A program made the translations under genes and the position numbers. Under the pieces are notes generated by a model. The model did not search any database. It had not been told where the DNA came from and was given only the letters and a program-made list of their open reading frames with translations. Below are positions 1-8,110 of a DNA stretch of 57,106 nucleotides, piece by piece; position 1 is the first letter of the stretch; each line of letters starts with the position of its first letter. The DNA lies in contig SHWZ01000011.1 in NCBI GenBank assembly GCA_009693575.1, positions 1 to 57,106 on the forward strand, written 5' to 3'. This DNA comes from Flavobacteriaceae bacterium. GTDB taxonomy: Bacteria > Bacteroidota > Bacteroidia > UKL13-3.

Positions 1-1
1 C

Positions 2-562
2 AAGCTCACTTTTGCAGATATGATTGAGCCAAGGTCGGGATTTCCAATTCCACCCAATGAACCTTACCCTGCCCAAAGCATCACTTTCCCCAACTTTTCG
101 GCTGGGGCATTGCTATACAATCATCAATACTATGTGGGGTTTGCTGCACATAATATTCTTGAACCGAATCAGTCCTTTTACAAAAGCACAGCATCCGGTG
201 CAAAGCTGCCCCTCCGCCTCACAATACATGGAGGATATAAAATCCCGTTGGGGAAGGCTGGATATGTGACTCCTACTTTCTTAGTGATGGGGCAGCGGCA
301 ATTTGTGCAGATGAACCTTGGCTTTCTGGCAGGCTACAAGAAATTTGAAGCAGGTGTATTTTTTAGGCAAACAAGGCCGAACTCAGATGCGGCAATGTTT
401 ATCCTCGGATTTAAAGGTAAAAAGTTTGCAGCCTTTTATAGTTATGATGTTACTGTAAGTGATGCCCGTGTAGCTGCTACTGGCTCTCATGAACTTACCC
501 TTGCCTACCATTTCCACTGCAAAAAAGGCGGCAGTGGAACCAGTTTTAGGTTTCACCAATAG
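2..562 (+). CDS. PorP/SprF family T9SS membrane protein, 5'-truncated
   Basis: This is the 3' part of a gene that runs in from before the window: the frame is open to the first base, and the residues just before the first Met (KLTFAD) already look like the family. About 187 residues are visible; the family is usually near 300, so roughly the last 60% is present. Alternating aromatic and hydrophobic stretches (for example YYVGFAAHNI, KFAAFYSYDV) and the ending TGSHELTLAYHF are typical of PorP/SprF outer-membrane beta-barrels. PorP-like proteins belong to the type IX secretion system or to its attachment and gliding partners; many paralogues sit next to secreted adhesins. It converges on the vWA gene with only 5 bp between the stops. 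Family assignment is by pattern; the specific partner is unknown. Confidence 0.85.
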   Translation, partial: KLTFADMIEPRSGFPIPPNEPYPAQSITFPNFSAGALLYNHQYYVGFAAHNILEPNQSFYKSTASGAKLPLRLTIHGGYKIPLGKAGYVTPTFLVMGQRQFVQMNLGFLAGYKKFEAGVFFRQTRPNSDAAMFILGFKGKKFAAFYSYDVTVSDARVAATGSHELTLAYHFHCKKGGSGTSFRFHQ

Positions 563-567
563 GGTGA

Positions 568-2046
568 CTACAAATTGAGTTGCGTAGTAATTCCGCTCTG
601 AATCCTAAATTCCTTTTCGATTGTAAAACTGGCTTTGGTGTTGTGCTTGTAGCGATAAATAATAGTATATGGTTTATCTAAAGATGGCTGCAGACTCAAT
701 ACTTTTCGTCGAATATTTACATCAATGTCGCATACCCATTCTAGGCGGTTGCGGTTCCATTGATAAATAGCTCCATATAGGTCGTTAGAGCTCAGCATGC
801 TGAGTTTGCCAGGAGTGGGTATCTGTACTTCGGTTGTATTTGATTGTTGGATGCTAAGTTCCTTCATCTGAATCCGTGGCAAGGTCAGTATCTCCAAATC
901 GTAGCGACCAGTAATATATCTTCTAGTAGTGTTGAAGTCTTGCTCTGTCAATGTCCAGCTTTCGTTTGCCTGCCGCACAATGCACTCCACTTTTTCGCCC
1001 ATGCCAAGGCCGTTCACTACCAATTTTAGGTTTCCTTGCGGCACATCCACAGGTATGATTGTATGTTTTCCAGGAATCAATTCTACATTTTCAAGCTCAA
1101 CAGGTGGCATGGTATGCACCATCACACGGTATTTGATGGTGGGCTCGAGGGTAAGTGTATCAGGTCGGCCCCTATCGTTCATGGTATGAACAAAATTATA
1201 CTCCAATGCTCCTGTGGTCATATTGTAAAAACTCATGCCCACATTGCTCTCCACTGCACGTCCGTATGCATCCAGCAAGTTCACCTGAGCAGTGGTGTTA
1301 TTCATGGCCTGCGAAATAATCACGTTCAGCACATTGCTAAACCCAATCTCGGTATTAGCCTCATAATATTTGCCAACACACCTGAAAGTTTCCATAAACC
1401 GCTCGTCGCCACCCATTCCTATCACAAAAGGCTTCAATACAACACCACTTTTCTGCAAGGCTTCGCTCACAGCACAGGGGTCGCCTTTGCATTCTTCTAT
1501 GCCATCGGTAATTAGGATGATTACATTTCTGGCTCCGGGGTCTTTTGGAAAGTCGCCAGCAGCCATTGTGAGAGAATGTGCGATAAGGGTAGTTCCTTTC
1601 GGACTTAGGTTCTTTAGTTTTTCTTTGATTAGATCATGGTTGTCTTCAGCAAATGCAACCTCCAAGCGGGTGTCGTTGCAGTCTCGCATGGCGGGGGGAT
1701 TGGTGTGACCATAGCAACGGAGGGCAAGTTCCACATTTTGTACCCCCTTTAGGCTGTCCACGATGTGGGTAAGCAGTCTCTTGGCCACGTTGATACGGAT
1801 ATCCTTGTCGAGCTTGGCATACATACTTCCTGAACCATCTAACAGAAAAAGGATGCGAGTGGTGCGTTGTTGGGCGGTTGACCAGGTGGCTGAAAGTAAT
1901 AGGCAGAAGGAAGTAAGCAGAAGGCAGTGGGCAATTCGCAATAAGTAGTGTTTACTCAAACAACGCTTGAAGGAAGTTGGCAATTGACATTTTCTAAGTG
2001 CATTCAATCGAAATAGTTTTTTGAAAATGTTGGCTTGCATTTGCAT
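568..2046 (-). CDS. secreted von Willebrand factor A domain protein
   Basis: A 492-residue protein with a hydrophobic, Cys/Leu-rich segment near residues 35-58 ending in TAQ, which reads as a signal peptide or anchor. A vWA domain follows directly: the metal-binding MIDAS motif DGSGS is at residues 70-74, followed by NVAKRLL, a conserved Thr in SPKGTTLIAHSL, and VIILITDGIEEC. After the vWA domain (about 65-250) comes a beta-rich C-terminal half with no motif I recognise. vWA proteins of this kind act in the periplasm or at the surface in protein binding, but the ligand is unknown. The N-terminus is unusually long before the hydrophobic core, and the DNA encoding it resembles a low-complexity repeat (see findings), so the true start could be further in. 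The gene faces PorP/SprF and ends 5 bp from it. Confidence 0.8.
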   Translation of the reverse strand: MQMQANIFKKLFRLNALRKCQLPTSFKRCLSKHYLLRIAHCLLLTSFCLLLSATWSTAQQRTTRILFLLDGSGSMYAKLDKDIRINVAKRLLTHIVDSLKGVQNVELALRCYGHTNPPAMRDCNDTRLEVAFAEDNHDLIKEKLKNLSPKGTTLIAHSLTMAAGDFPKDPGARNVIILITDGIEECKGDPCAVSEALQKSGVVLKPFVIGMGGDERFMETFRCVGKYYEANTEIGFSNVLNVIISQAMNNTTAQVNLLDAYGRAVESNVGMSFYNMTTGALEYNFVHTMNDRGRPDTLTLEPTIKYRVMVHTMPPVELENVELIPGKHTIIPVDVPQGNLKLVVNGLGMGEKVECIVRQANESWTLTEQDFNTTRRYITGRYDLEILTLPRIQMKELSIQQSNTTEVQIPTPGKLSMLSSNDLYGAIYQWNRNRLEWVCDIDVNIRRKVLSLQPSLDKPYTIIYRYKHNTKASFTIEKEFRIQSGITTQLNL

Positions 2047-2190
2047 AATAATTTTATTTCTGATGAGATATACTACTTGACTAGTGGAATTGGTATGACC
2101 ATGTTTACATCAATCTGCAACTTGCCTGTCTTCGATAAACCCCATAACTATTGGGACTGACTGACAAACTTTCCGTTTCACTTCCTTATT

Positions 2191-3036
2191 TCAAAAATCT
2201 CCCAAGGTTTCTTCCAACTGATTCAAGGCTTGTGCCAATTGCTCATCGTTGGGGAATATGCCATGCCATTTGTGGCTTCCCATCATGTAATCTACTCCTT
2301 GCCCCATCTCTGTTTTCATTACAATGTATATGGGCTTCCCTTGACCTGCAAGCCCTATGGCCTTGTTGAGTGTGGCAATGATGTCTTCCATATCGCCACC
2401 ATCCATATCAAGCACCATCCAGCCAAAAGCTTCAAACTTGCTTCGCAGTTCAGTGATGCCCATGATGTCTTTCAAGTCGCCATCTATCTGCCTACCATTG
2501 AAGTCTACCGTAACGATGAGGTTATCGCATTTATTGTGTGCGGCATACATAATGGCTTCCCAAATCTGACCTTCCTGCAATTCGCCATCACCCGTGAGAC
2601 ACCATACCAATTTGTTGTCTTTGTTTAATTTTTTTGCCTGAGCTGCACCTACAGCCACGCTTAACCCTTGCCCAAGCGAACCAGATGCAATGCGAATGCC
2701 CGGCAAGTGTTCGTGTGTAGCCGGATGTCCTTGTAGCCTGCTGTTAAGGCGACGAAAGGTGGCGAGTTCCTTCACAGGGAAATAACCACTGCGGGCCAGA
2801 GCCGAATAGTATACGGGCGAAATATGCCCATTGCTCAGAAAGAACAGATCCTGCTCCTGTCCGTCCATATTGAAGGGGTCGGGTTGATGCTTCATCACTT
2901 CAAAAAAAAGTGCCGTAAAATAATCAGCACAACCCAGAGAGCCTCCGGGGTGGCCACTCTTGCAGCCGTGTACCATCCTCACAATATCCCTACGTATTTG
3001 GCTTGCAGTGTGTTTTAGGTTTTGTATGTCCGCCAT
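2191..3036 (-). CDS. transketolase, N-terminal (TPP-binding) subunit
   Basis: The 281-residue product matches the N-terminal half of transketolase, which carries the thiamine diphosphate pyrophosphate-binding domain. Visible motifs are SGHPGGSLG (about 27-35), LSNGHISPVYYS (67-78), GSLGQGLSVAVGAA (119-132) and the TPP/Mg motif beginning GDGELQEGQIWEA at 149 and ending with Asn180. Full transketolases are about 650 residues. Here the Pyr and C-terminal domains are missing, as in the two-subunit (split) transketolases of many bacteria and archaea. The partner gene is normally next door, but neither neighbour encodes it. The enzyme would transfer two-carbon ketol units in the non-oxidative pentose phosphate pathway. 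The ATG start is supported by a -7 box nearby upstream. Confidence 0.9.
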   Translation of the reverse strand: MADIQNLKHTASQIRRDIVRMVHGCKSGHPGGSLGCADYFTALFFEVMKHQPDPFNMDGQEQDLFFLSNGHISPVYYSALARSGYFPVKELATFRRLNSRLQGHPATHEHLPGIRIASGSLGQGLSVAVGAAQAKKLNKDNKLVWCLTGDGELQEGQIWEAIMYAAHNKCDNLIVTVDFNGRQIDGDLKDIMGITELRSKFEAFGWMVLDMDGGDMEDIIATLNKAIGLAGQGKPIYIVMKTEMGQGVDYMMGSHKWHGIFPNDEQLAQALNQLEETLGDF

Positions 3037-3056
3037 TATTTTGTATAATTTTGGGG

Positions 3057-3083
3057 CGAAAGTAAGCCTGTAAAGAATGTCAA
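3057..3083 (-). promoter_or_regulatory. candidate promoter of the transketolase gene
   Basis: On the minus strand a -7 box TACTTTCG (3057-3064; one mismatch to the Bacteroidota consensus TAnnTTTG) lies 16 bp after a TTG (-33-like, 3081-3083). It sits about 20 bp upstream of the ATG, giving a very short leader. Prediction only. Confidence 0.45.
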
Positions 3084-3185
3084 AATAGCTATTGTGGAAA
3101 TCCCGATAGTTATCATGACAAGTTGTGGAAATATGGTTTACAATAAGTATCCCTTAAAAAAGGCTCATACTTGTGAAGATTACTC

Positions 3186-3704
3186 CTAGTCAGCCAAAAA
3201 TAGGTTACGCAGTTCGGTGGCTTCCTCAGGTTTCATTTTTCCTGCAAGTATCATACGCAACTGCCGCCTTCGAAGAGCACCATCGTAGCGTTTCTTTTCG
3301 TCTTCAGTTTCCGGTTTCAGTTCGGGCACATGGATGGGGCTGCCATATCCATCAACTGCTACAAAGGTGTAGTAGGCATCGTTGCTCTTTTTCTTTTCTC
3401 CCGTTTGGATGTTGTCGGCATATACTTCCAAGTGTATTTCCATACTGCTACGAAACGAGCGTGTCACTTTGGCTTTGATTGTTACCACATCACCTAATCG
3501 GATAGGTTCCTTGAACGATACTGAATCGACGGAAGCAGTTACCACCGAACGGCCACAATGTTTGCGGGAGGCTATCGCGGCACAGATGTCCATCCAGTGC
3601 AGAAGGCGTCCACCCATCAGGTTGTTGAGTATGTTGGTGTCGTTAGGCAGCACCAGTTCGTTCATCTCGGTGGCCGATTCGTTTGGGGTTTTTGTATTTG
3701 ACAT
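3186..3704 (-). CDS. acyl-CoA thioesterase, hotdog fold (BACH/YciA type)
   Basis: The product (172 residues from the ATG) is a single hotdog domain of the cytosolic acyl-CoA hydrolase family. It shows the conserved NILNNLMGGRLLHWMDICAAIAS region (about residues 25-47 of the shorter form) with the active-site Asp, then TASVDSVSFKEPIRLGDVV, and a beta strand ending DAYYTFVAVD. A charged helical tail of about 45 residues follows. Such enzymes hydrolyse acyl-CoA to free acid and CoA, buffering the CoA pool. A TTG start 18 bp further upstream is possible, but the ATG at 3704 is preferred because the preceding residues are not family-like. It lies 30 bp downstream of the Rieske oxygenase gene on the same strand, so the two may be co-transcribed. 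Confidence 0.82.
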   Translation of the reverse strand: MSNTKTPNESATEMNELVLPNDTNILNNLMGGRLLHWMDICAAIASRKHCGRSVVTASVDSVSFKEPIRLGDVVTIKAKVTRSFRSSMEIHLEVYADNIQTGEKKKSNDAYYTFVAVDGYGSPIHVPELKPETEDEKKRYDGALRRRQLRMILAGKMKPEEATELRNLFLAD

Positions 3705-3734
3705 TGAATAAATTGGTAACAAAAAAAATCTGTT

Positions 3735-4814
3735 TTAGTTCATAAACTCCGCTATCAACCTATGGAAATGGTGAGTTCCCTGTTCGCGTTTCACCGAGTA
3801 ACGCCCCTGCCCATAAAAGCGAGAACGGATGCCTCGCTGCACAGCTTCTACTACTTCTTGGTCTTCCAGTTCTACCTGTTCCAGCCCTGAGCCTGCTCCT
3901 TTTTCCCTGAGGCTTTCATCATATACATACGAAAGGTAGGTGACCCGTGTTAGCTCTGGCGAAACAGGGTGAACAATGTTGAGCGAAAGCCCCCAAGGAT
4001 AGAAATTGAATAGGAGATTGGGGAACACAAAGAAATAGAATGCTGCTATCTGCTTACCAAAGTCGGGTGAATTTTTGGGTAGTTTGAAGGCATCTTCTTT
4101 GTTTTTGGCCAGCCCTAGTTGCAGGCTGCTGTATCGGTATAGTTCGGTGGTGTAGTTGCTGAAATCTAATACCGAATTCAATTCCGGGTGTACGAAAGGT
4201 ATATGAAAACCCTCCAAATAATTTTCGCAGTACAAAGCCCAGTTTGCTTTCACCGTGTATTCCTTGTCAAGGTCGGGTCGGGGTTCAAATCTATCCAGAG
4301 GCAACCACTCCAACCGCTTTTGCATCTCCCCAAAATAGGATTCAAAGTCGGCTTCCTTTTGCAGGTTGGTGAACAGCCAGTCTCCCCATTTTTCCAACGA
4401 AAGTTTACCTAGGCTGTCGCTTGGTTCAGGAAAATAATCAACCCCGGCAAACTCAGGCATGGACTTAAAGCTACCATCCAACTCAAACTGTCTACCATGA
4501 TAGTGGCAGCTAAGGTTAGTTTGTTTGCAAGGCTCCTTTACCAGCAAGTTGCCACGGTGGGTACACACATTCGGCAGGCAATATATTTCCTTGTCTTTTC
4601 GGGTAAGCATCACCGGCTCATCGAGCAGGTAGGGAGCTAATGTAAACGGATGGCATTGCTCATTTTCCTTGACCAACCCCTCATGCCCCAGGAAATGCCA
4701 AGCTGTGGCAAAAATGCTTTCTTTTGACCGCTCAAAAGCCGCCGTTCCCAGATAAAAATCGGTAGGCAGGGTGCGAGCCTTGGCTATGTCTGGGTGTATG
4801 GTGTAGGTGGACAC
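3735..4814 (-). CDS. Rieske-type ring-hydroxylating oxygenase alpha subunit (CntA/GbcA-like)
   Basis: The 359-residue protein has an N-terminal Rieske [2Fe-2S] domain with C84-x-H86 (CTHRG) and C103-x2-H106 (CHYHG), followed by a catalytic mononuclear iron domain. The iron motif reads ENYLEGFHIPFVHPEL: it has the two His ligands, but the residue that bridges the Rieske and iron centres is Glu, not the Asp of classic aromatic dioxygenases. That substitution is known in carnitine and glycine-betaine oxygenases (CntA, GbcA), which act on quaternary amines. The substrate is therefore more likely an alkyl or quaternary amine than an aromatic ring; this is inference. No ferredoxin or reductase partner is adjacent. 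Length is normal for the family. Confidence 0.85.
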   Translation of the reverse strand: MSTYTIHPDIAKARTLPTDFYLGTAAFERSKESIFATAWHFLGHEGLVKENEQCHPFTLAPYLLDEPVMLTRKDKEIYCLPNVCTHRGNLLVKEPCKQTNLSCHYHGRQFELDGSFKSMPEFAGVDYFPEPSDSLGKLSLEKWGDWLFTNLQKEADFESYFGEMQKRLEWLPLDRFEPRPDLDKEYTVKANWALYCENYLEGFHIPFVHPELNSVLDFSNYTTELYRYSSLQLGLAKNKEDAFKLPKNSPDFGKQIAAFYFFVFPNLLFNFYPWGLSLNIVHPVSPELTRVTYLSYVYDESLREKGAGSGLEQVELEDQEVVEAVQRGIRSRFYGQGRYSVKREQGTHHFHRLIAEFMN

Positions 4815-4857
4815 GGTCAGATGAGTTATTAGTTTAGGAAGTATGGAATTCCCGATT

Positions 4858-4865
4858 CAAAAGTA
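4858..4865 (-). promoter_or_regulatory. -7 box TACTTTTG upstream of the Rieske oxygenase
   Basis: An exact match to TAnnTTTG on the minus strand, about 43 bp before the ATG of the oxygenase gene. No clear -33 TTG is visible at the normal distance. Confidence 0.4.
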
Positions 4866-4897
4866 AGGCTGATTTTATTGGCTTAGTCTATTGATAT

Positions 4898-4930
4898 AAA
4901 AAGGGGCATACCATTCAGTACACCCCTTTT
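4898..4930 (-). terminator. intrinsic terminator after the M16 protease gene
   Basis: AAAAGGGG (4899-4906) and CCCCTTTT (4923-4930) form an 8-bp stem around a 16-nt loop. Read on the minus strand the second arm runs into a T tract, as expected 60-90 nt after the stop of the M16 gene at 4990. The other side is also T-rich, so it may work in both directions. Confidence 0.65.
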
Positions 4931-4952
4931 CTTAAAATCAGATGCTGAAACA

Positions 4953-4970
4953 CCTCGATAGCTATCGGGG
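4953..4970. repeat. palindrome with core CGATAGCTATCG (copy 1)
   Basis: A perfect 12-bp palindrome (4956-4967) extended by a G-T pair and two C-G pairs. The same core occurs as a perfect 18-bp palindrome at 56945-56962 and in a decayed form at 3101-3118, all between genes. It looks like a dispersed palindromic repeat. Confidence 0.6.
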
Positions 4971-4989
4971 TTAGCATGGCGGTTTAGCC

Positions 4990-7860
4990 TCAGTCTTTCT
5001 TCACCCACTTCACTCGGTTCTTGTTGCTGAAAGGTGCATTGCGGAAGTCGCTTATCATTTCTACTTCCCCAATTTTTAGGTTCTCCAAACGTTTTTTCAG
5101 AGAAGCTTTATCACCCACAACCAGTATCACCATTTTTTCGGTTGGAAGGTATTTAGCAGCGTATGCTTTCATCTCAGCCAAGTTAAAATTATTCACCACA
5201 TCGTCCTGCGATTTTAGGTAGTCGGCTGGCAGATCGTAGCGAAGCAGGCCGCTGAGGTAGCCCATTTTTTGGCCACTGGTTTCAAAGCGAAGAGCGGTGC
5301 GGTTCAACAAAGAGTTTTTGGTAAAAGTCAAGTCGTCCTCTGTTATTTGGCCATTTTTGAAATTATTAAGTTCTTTGTATATTTCTTTTACTGCCGTGTC
5401 GGTAGAAGTTGACCTTACTGCAGTGCTTATTTCGTAGTAGCCATATTCTTTGGTGGCACGGAAACCACCGCCTATGCCGTAGGTGAAGCCTTTGTCTTCG
5501 CGGATGTTCTGTACCAGCCGTCCGTTGAAATTACCTCCCAACTGGAAGTTCATCACGTTGGCCTTGTAGTATTCGCCGGTAGCACTAAAAGGTAAAGCCA
5601 TATATCCCATCCGAATCTCTGACTGTGGGGCTTCGTATTTGTCAACCATATATATTTTGGTCTTTTCTGTTTCAAACAAGTCGCCATTGGCAGGCACTTC
5701 CACCGCTTTGGCAGCCCAGTTTTTCAGGAAGGCCAACTTTGGCATGAGGTCTTCTTTTCGAATATCTCCCACCACCATTATTTCGGTAAGTGATGGAGTA
5801 AAGTAGCTGTTGTAGTAGTTGGTAACGTCAGAGAAACTCACGTTCTTCACCGTTTTGGGCGAGGGGCTTGTACCCCAGGTAGTGTTGCCAAACATGAGTT
5901 TGGAGAAAGCTATATCGGCCATGCTTCCGGCATCGTAATCTTGATTTTCGAAGCTTTGTACTGTATTTCGTTTGATTCGTTTAAAATCTTCTTCTGTGAA
6001 TTTGCTGTTCATCAATCGTTCTTCAAACAGTTTCAAGGAGGCGTCAAGATTCTTCACGGGACAGCGAAGGCTCAGGATCATTGATTCATCAGTAGCACCT
6101 ACACTTATGCTTGCTCCCAACTTGTCCACTTCCAACTCAAATTTTTCAGCAGTGTAATTCTTCGTTCCTTCATCCATCATGTTGCCTACAAGGCCAGCCA
6201 TACCACGTTTATCGGGTGTCTTCAGCTCGTGCTGTGCACCGCCACTGATGCTTAGGTTTATGGTTACAAAGGGAGTTTCGGTATTCACTGAGCCTATCAG
6301 TTTTATGCCATTATCCATTTTGTCCCTCCACACATTTGGGATTGTTACATTCTTAGGCACACCCGCCATCGGCCTTTTATTCCGGTCTATCTTGTCAACG
6401 TTCTTCTTGTACACCAAATTTTTGTATTCATCAGGGATATTCACAGGAGCTGTGTTGGCAGTGGTAGTCGTTTCTTTCTTTTCCTCTTCATCACCTCCTG
6501 ACATTTTAGGGTAGATATTGATCCAAGCGGCAGCCTTGCCTTTTATGTATTTGTTATACACTCGTACCACATCTTCTTTGGTCACCCGGTTGTAGCGGTC
6601 TATCTCGTCTTTTATGTTCATGGTTTTGTTGCTGTATAGCCACCAGTCACCAAGTACATCGGCTTTAGATGCAACACTATTCATGCGACCGATGAAACTA
6701 TTCTCGTATTGGGTTTTGGCGGATGCAAGCAACTCATTATCTACGCCATTCTTTTCAAAATCTAGGTAGGTATCAGCAAGCCAAGCCTCCAATGTATCTA
6801 GTCTGGTAAAAGGATATGCTACCAACTGCACGGTAAACTCTCCGGCCAATTCTTCTGAGCCATTGCCAGCCGATGCTTGCAGTGCATTGTCAGTCTTCAC
6901 CATGTTTTTGTAAAGGTACGAGTTTTTACCAGCTCCCAACACATACGCCAACATGTCCAATGCAGGCTCGTCGGGATGGTACAATGGAACAGATGGGTAA
7001 ATAACCAATGAAACAGGAACGCTCACTTTGTCAGGATAGTTAGCATACTTGTTTTCAGCTAGTATGGGGGCTTCGAGTTTCATTTTCTTTACCTCGGGGC
7101 AACGGCCAATGTCGCCAAAATATTTTTCGGTCAACTTTACTACTTCCATCGGGTTCACATCCCCACTCACGATCAGGCAGGCGTTGTTGGGTCCATACCA
7201 GCGGATAAAAAAGTTTTTCATGTCTTCAAGCGTGGCACGGTCTAGGTCCTCGGTGTAGCCAATGGTAGTCCAGCTATATGGATGGCCAGATGGGTAAATG
7301 GTATTGTTTTTTAATTCCTCAAACCTACCGTAAGGCACATTGTCCACGCGTTGGCCTTTTTCATTTTTCACGGTGCTGCGTTGCACTTCAAACTTACGTT
7401 GGGTCACCGAGTCAAGCACAAAGCCCATACGATCGGCCTCAAGGTACAAGCCCATTTCGAGGTAGTTGCTCGGCATCGTTTCAAAATATTTTGTACGGTC
7501 GCGGTTGGTGTTTCCGTTCCAAGTACCGCCCGCCGCATCCACTATGTGCATATGCTCTTCGTCACGCACGTGTTCTGTGCCTTGAAATAGCATATGCTCG
7601 TAGAAGTGGGCAAAGCCAGAACGGTTTTTTACTTCACGAGCCGAGCCAACGTGGTAAGCTACATTCACGTGAACCATCGGGTCGCTATGGTCTTCGTGGA
7701 TCACCAAGGTAAGTCCATTGGACAACAGGTATTTTTCGTAAGGGATAATGGGGTCATTGCCGTTGGGCAGCACTTTCTCCACCAGTTTTGTTTGGGCATT
7801 AGCTTGTGGCAATGCGGCTATAAACAAAGCCAACACAAGCACTTTTGATAATTTTATCAT
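4990..7860 (-). CDS. periplasmic M16 (pitrilysin/insulinase) family zinc protease
   Basis: A 956-residue two-lobed M16 protein with a clear signal peptide (residues 1-22, ending ANA-Q). The inverted zinc motif HxxEH is H85-F-Y-E88-H89, with the third ligand Glu167 in STVKNEKG, so the N-terminal half is catalytically complete. The C-terminal half (from about residue 500) is a second M16 domain without the zinc motif; it keeps a substrate-side segment with FNGRLVQNIREDKGFTYG. This inactive/active pairing is normal for the family. Such proteins degrade peptides or small proteins in the periplasm, or sometimes act as maturation partners. A second M16 gene lies at 17.1-20 kb. It is transcribed alone, divergently from htrA. 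Confidence 0.93.
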   Translation of the reverse strand: MIKLSKVLVLALFIAALPQANAQTKLVEKVLPNGNDPIIPYEKYLLSNGLTLVIHEDHSDPMVHVNVAYHVGSAREVKNRSGFAHFYEHMLFQGTEHVRDEEHMHIVDAAGGTWNGNTNRDRTKYFETMPSNYLEMGLYLEADRMGFVLDSVTQRKFEVQRSTVKNEKGQRVDNVPYGRFEELKNNTIYPSGHPYSWTTIGYTEDLDRATLEDMKNFFIRWYGPNNACLIVSGDVNPMEVVKLTEKYFGDIGRCPEVKKMKLEAPILAENKYANYPDKVSVPVSLVIYPSVPLYHPDEPALDMLAYVLGAGKNSYLYKNMVKTDNALQASAGNGSEELAGEFTVQLVAYPFTRLDTLEAWLADTYLDFEKNGVDNELLASAKTQYENSFIGRMNSVASKADVLGDWWLYSNKTMNIKDEIDRYNRVTKEDVVRVYNKYIKGKAAAWINIYPKMSGGDEEEKKETTTTANTAPVNIPDEYKNLVYKKNVDKIDRNKRPMAGVPKNVTIPNVWRDKMDNGIKLIGSVNTETPFVTINLSISGGAQHELKTPDKRGMAGLVGNMMDEGTKNYTAEKFELEVDKLGASISVGATDESMILSLRCPVKNLDASLKLFEERLMNSKFTEEDFKRIKRNTVQSFENQDYDAGSMADIAFSKLMFGNTTWGTSPSPKTVKNVSFSDVTNYYNSYFTPSLTEIMVVGDIRKEDLMPKLAFLKNWAAKAVEVPANGDLFETEKTKIYMVDKYEAPQSEIRMGYMALPFSATGEYYKANVMNFQLGGNFNGRLVQNIREDKGFTYGIGGGFRATKEYGYYEISTAVRSTSTDTAVKEIYKELNNFKNGQITEDDLTFTKNSLLNRTALRFETSGQKMGYLSGLLRYDLPADYLKSQDDVVNNFNLAEMKAYAAKYLPTEKMVILVVGDKASLKKRLENLKIGEVEMISDFRNAPFSNKNRVKWVKKD

Positions 7861-7884
7861 TTGGGTTAAATTATTTTAGGGTCG

Positions 7885-7892
7885 CAAATTTA
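7885..7892 (-). promoter_or_regulatory. -7 box TAAATTTG of the M16 protease gene
   Basis: An exact TAnnTTTG match on the minus strand, 25 bp before the ATG of the M16 gene, inside the intergenic region shared with htrA. Confidence 0.45.
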
Positions 7893-8056
7893 TCCCAATT
7901 TGACGTTAATGAGAAATTGTTTGACGAAAGTAAGAAAATGTTGGATGTAGGATGCATTTTCATCAGCATAATTTGAGGGCACAAAAACTAATATTTTTAC
8001 ATATTGTTTTAACTTAGCTTGCCAACAGATTAACTTTTCAGGACGCATTTGAACAC

Positions 8057-8086
8057 TTGAAATCAATCGGACGAGACTTTATTTTG
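8057..8086 (+). promoter_or_regulatory. candidate htrA promoter
   Basis: TTG (8057-8059), a 19-bp spacer, and TTATTTTG (8079-8086; one mismatch to TAnnTTTG). The predicted start of transcription falls about 18 nt before the ATG at 8111. The TTG that could open a longer reading frame is the -33 element itself, which argues against that longer start. Confidence 0.5.
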
Positions 8087-8110
8087 CACCACAAAATTTC
8101 AATCACAATT

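Noticed and set aside
1036-1515. A 159-codon plus-strand frame opposite the vWA gene
   Set aside because: It lies wholly inside the vWA gene on the other strand and has no domain or signal features; its His/Cys-rich look comes from the antisense of coding DNA.
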